A DNA stretch of 64,000 nucleotides from Toxotes chatareus (taxonomy: Eukaryota; Chordata; Actinopteri; Toxotidae): the NCBI GenBank assembly GCA_016801885.1, contig CM028898.1, forward strand, positions 11,506,858 through 11,570,857, read 5' to 3'. The notes below the pieces were generated by a model, which was given only the letters and a program-made list of their open reading frames with translations, was not told the DNA's origin and did no database searches. Positions 60,930 to 64,000 of the stretch are shown piece by piece (the stretch's first letter is position 1; every line of letters starts with the position of its first letter). The position numbers and the translations under genes were made by a program.

Positions 60930-61260
60930 CCTCAAGAGTGATGATATCAAGTTCCTTGATTGAAATAACTTTGGAGCCAATCACAATCGCGCCAGTTGAT
61001 TTTTTTTTTATTTTTTTTATTTGTCTCTCCTCATAATCTGGAGCACTGAGTGGAAAGTCATGGCTGATGTGATTTGGCTGTTATTATCGTGATGGTGAGG
61101 GCCACAGTTCTCTGGAGTAATTACTGACTAGACGGAGGGCCTGATTGACCCAGACCACAAAACCCATTAGATAAAGAGTGCACCCAAACAATACTCAACC
61201 ATGGGGACCTAAGCTAACCACAGAACGCCTACTGTGGGGAAAAGAGAATATCGGCAGCAC
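60930..61260. promoter_or_regulatory. candidate conserved non-coding element
   Basis: Contains TTGATTGAAATAAC, CCAATCACAATC, AGTAATTACTGAC and CTGATTGACCC, several with PBX/HOX-like TGATTGA cores, in a segment interrupted only by a T-run near 61,000-61,020. On the minus strand a short frame (SKVISIKELDIITLE) looks protein-like but lacks an acceptor. Confidence 0.3.
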
Positions 61261-64000
61261 AGACCTAAATAAAACAACACTGCCGCCCCCCAACGTGCAA
61301 TACACAGGAGCACTGTGTCAAAATGTGCTGTTCAAGATGGTTTTGTTTTTTGTTTAATTATTTTGTATTTGTGATATTCAACACTTGGCTCAATTATTTA
61401 CTTTTAGGTTTGTGATAACTGTCACAGCACTTACTTATATAACAGCAAATTCCAATATATCTAGAAAAACAAGGTAAACTGAAGAGGTAAACTGATTGGA
61501 TTTTTAAAATCTCAAGTCAATTAGCTTCCTCAACACTTATTAAATAAAATAAATAAATTAAAATAAACACCACAAATATGATGCTCTGAGCAAATATAGC
61601 TGTCATAAATACACATTATATAATCATTTCTGCTTTTTCCCTCTGACATCCTTTGCTGAAATGTCAAAAGAAAACTTAAGTATATTTAAATTTAAAAATT
61701 AGTGATCACATTTAGCCATTCGAGCTAATTTTAATGCTGACTTTAATTTCAATTTTAATGTCAGATTTATTTTTAAAGCGCCATCTTCTGCATATGGGCG
61801 AATAAGTGGTCACTTTGTTAAAAGAAATTTCAGATTTCAGTAAAACCAGAAAAACAATAAGCATCAATCCGAAGACAGCATGCACACTTGCACACGAGGC
61901 GAACACGCAGATTTTTTGCCAGGAAAACACCCACATATTTTCATTTAAGTCGAGTTACATCTTAAAGAGGTGCAGTGCAACTTAGGGGGAAAGACGACTT
62001 CACCAGTAATTGAGACGAGGAAGCCTGGGAGAAGCACTGATTTGAATGTTAAGGCTTATGTCGCCTTCAAACCATATGCAGGGTTTTTGGTATTTCTAAA
62101 TAGCTGTTTGTTACAGATGAATGTATGAGGCGTATCTGCAATGAGAACAGAGTAGATAACAAAGAAACTATAAAGAATGGAAAATGTCATTGAAATGAAA
62201 GTGTTGCCGCTTCTTCCCCTGTACAGTATAAACTCCAGTTTTTGGATTCCCCCTCTGGAAAACAACTGATTCCTGAATGATTACTGCCTTCCCATTTGAT
62301 GTAAAACATAAACAGCTGTGCAATATTGACTGCTTAATACAGTAACAGATTTTGATTATAAGTTAGGATGTTAAGCAAAAAATTGTTTAGTGCCAACAGG
62401 ATCATTCTTTAGGTCAGGAAAGCAGAAATCAGATACCTGTGCTATAGTAAAATCTTCTGTTCTATAAAGAAAATGCACTGAAATTGCCTCATTCTTAGTT
62501 ACAGCATGTGAAGACTGAGCTCTGCATCTTAAGACGAAACCAACTAATCAGGCTTTGTAATATAAAAAAAGAATGAACGCTTTCAGAAGATACCTTATTG
62601 CTCAGAAAAGAAAAAAAAGAGCTTTTTTTAATCCTTTTGAAAGGTCTGTCTTTTGTCACTTTTTTAATCTTAGGTGAGAATTTGCTTCTATTCCCGGAAG
62701 CACACATGAAAAGTACAAAGGTACATCTTAACTTTATGCAAAGTGGCCTGCCTTTAAAACTCTACGCATCCCGTCAAATGCGGCGATGGAGGTGCTGGTG
62801 TCCTGTCAAAAACACACGTTTTACCTCTGTTGACATGGATAGCAGACAAAAAAAAAAAAAGATTCTTCTTTACCCATCAAAATGTAATTACATATGCATG
62901 CATAACAATTCATATCAGATATGCTAATCAGTTTGGCATAATCCTCTGAGCAGAAAATGATATTTATTTAATTATAACAGATATATGGATCTGTCCTTTG
63001 TGTACAATTTCTTTCGTATATGGGTATGTAAGGGTTTATATTGTCTAAATAAGCATGATGATTGCTAAGTTCCTCCACTGTCCAGAGAGAAGAAAGTAAA
63101 TCTTAGAAACATCCAGTTTCCAGAAAATGTATTAATAATTGTACAATGACTTTTCCTCATTTCAAGCAGTTGACAATGGTCGTCTTTGTAATGTAAAGGA
63201 AAGTTCCCTATTTACAAAAAAAAAAAACAATAATTAAAATCAAATAAACAGATTCGTATACACATTCCAATGCCCTCCAACTCTCCTCCTTGCTTTTTGC
63301 CCAGTGCAAGGAGTGACACAAGGACAAGTGCAAATAATTGTGGTGCCTGGAAAGCTGAAAAATGTAAACAGTTCATTAGATGGAAAATAAAAGGCGTAAA
63401 AATACCCAGGGGCAGAGTGTAATGAGGGGCCCTGAAGTTCCTCTGCAGACACTTTTCCCCCCCACTTTCCCAAGCTTTTCCTTTTCACCCTGCACACACG
63501 GCTGGTGGCATAGCATGTCGAGTAATTAACCATATTCAATTTACAATTCTATGTTCCATTACAGGCTTTTTCACCAGTAGGAGAGCAGCTGGACATTTCC
63601 AAATTTAGACTTAATAACTCTTATGTCCAGCTCCATGTGCTGGCATCCAAACTTTTGTTTTCCTAGCTGTCATAGTTGCTCTATACAGGTGGAAATATAT
63701 CAAAACCACCATTTTTAAAATGTCTTTCAGGTGAGCATAAAGCACATGCAAATGCAATATCCTTAAATATCTTGTAAAAATACAAAAGTCTACAGTAAGC
63801 ACTGCAGTGACAATAAAGTGAGGTAATAAAATGTCTCTGTGGCCACAAGAATGTGCACTAAACTCAAAGGTTATCTATATCACTACCCTTCCTCCCCCTG
63901 CTGTGATATTTTCCCAGGTGATATGTGGACCAGTGCCAGCAGGTCCCACTCTGGTTCCCCAAGTGGGGGCAGAGGTGGACTGATGCGGCATGGCGTTAAA

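Larger units (their letters stand above)
1..64000 (-). other. vti1a: vti1a locus, internal part of the gene
   Basis: The whole window lies inside one gene read on the minus strand. Five exons at 59640-59563, 54231-54211, 47491-47407, 9950-9880 and 6325-6264 join in one open frame of 317 nt with the microexon, or 296 nt without it. The product is the middle and SNARE part of Vti1a (vesicle transport through interaction with t-SNAREs 1A). Vti1a supplies the Qb helix in SNARE complexes that fuse vesicles at the trans-Golgi network and endosomes. The family is about 200-220 residues long, so roughly half is encoded here. The N-terminal Habc-like domain exons lie upstream, beyond 64,000. I did not find the C-terminal membrane anchor exon between 1 and 6,263. 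The conserved neighbour downstream in other vertebrates is tcf7l2, which would lie off the left end. Gene identity is sure; species is not. Confidence 0.95.
59641..64000 (-). other. vti1a: vti1a intron upstream of the linker exon (partial)
   Basis: At least 4,360 nt of intron. I searched it by eye for the preceding exon (ending ETDF in other vertebrates) and did not find it. It holds CT and CA repeats at 60259-60294, an A-run at 60361-60380, an AAAT-type tract at about 61541-61568, a non-repetitive homeodomain-motif-rich segment at about 60.93-61.26 kb, and a non-repetitive stretch at about 63.37-63.64 kb. Confidence 0.8.

Noticed and set aside
60880..61000. Minus-strand frame STGAIVIGSKVISIKELDI followed by ITLE then GTTAGA, resembling an exon end
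   Set aside because: There is no pyrimidine tract or AG acceptor upstream (only A-runs), it matches no part of Vti1a, and it does not fit the required phase. It is more likely a non-coding element with a chance open frame.
1..64000. CRISPR arrays, phage, insertion sequences, tRNA or rRNA genes
   Set aside because: None seen. The sequence is eukaryotic intron; regular repeats are all microsatellites.

Overview
This window is non-coding-rich vertebrate DNA, almost certainly from a teleost and probably a percomorph. It is AT-rich, full of microsatellites and homopolymer runs, and has two interspersed repeats that I recognise from memory as common in percomorph genomes (about 3,013-3,200 and 13,288-13,585). 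There is no operon, bacterial gene, CRISPR array, tRNA, rRNA or intact transposase. Apart from open frames that overlap the exons below, the open frames of 60-190 codons look like chance ORFs: none matches a family I recognise or has credible splice borders.

The one recognisable gene is vti1a, a Qb-SNARE of the trans-Golgi network and endosomes, on the minus strand. The window holds five internal coding exons with correct AG/GT borders and a continuous reading frame. In transcript order they are 59640-59563, a 21-nt microexon at 54231-54211, 47491-47407, 9950-9880 and 6325-6264. Together they encode the linker after the N-terminal domain and most or all of the SNARE helix. The N-terminal exons lie beyond position 64,000. 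The exon for the membrane anchor was not found and probably lies beyond position 1. Introns are about 5.3, 6.7, 37.5 and 3.6 kb, with partial introns at both ends.

The microexon inserts LIKLREE just before the SNARE helix. This matches the 7-residue insertion I recall for the neuronal Vti1a-beta form. It has a strong donor and UGC triplets near its acceptor, as expected of an SRRM4/nSR100-type neural microexon. The next exon (47491-47407) is followed by a run of G-tracts on the transcribed strand that fits a canonical RNA G-quadruplex.

Everything else is intron. In other vertebrates vti1a lies directly upstream of tcf7l2, so parts of these introns may carry tcf7l2 or vti1a regulatory elements. 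I mark several non-repetitive stretches as candidates, a CpG-rich promoter-like island at about 41.2-42.0 kb, a cluster of hairpins at 8.47-8.63 kb, and several precise palindromes. These are inferences from base composition and motifs; no alignment was run. I found no convincing new gene system. The best leads are the microexon and its splicing context, the G-tracts, the CpG-rich segment and the hairpin cluster.
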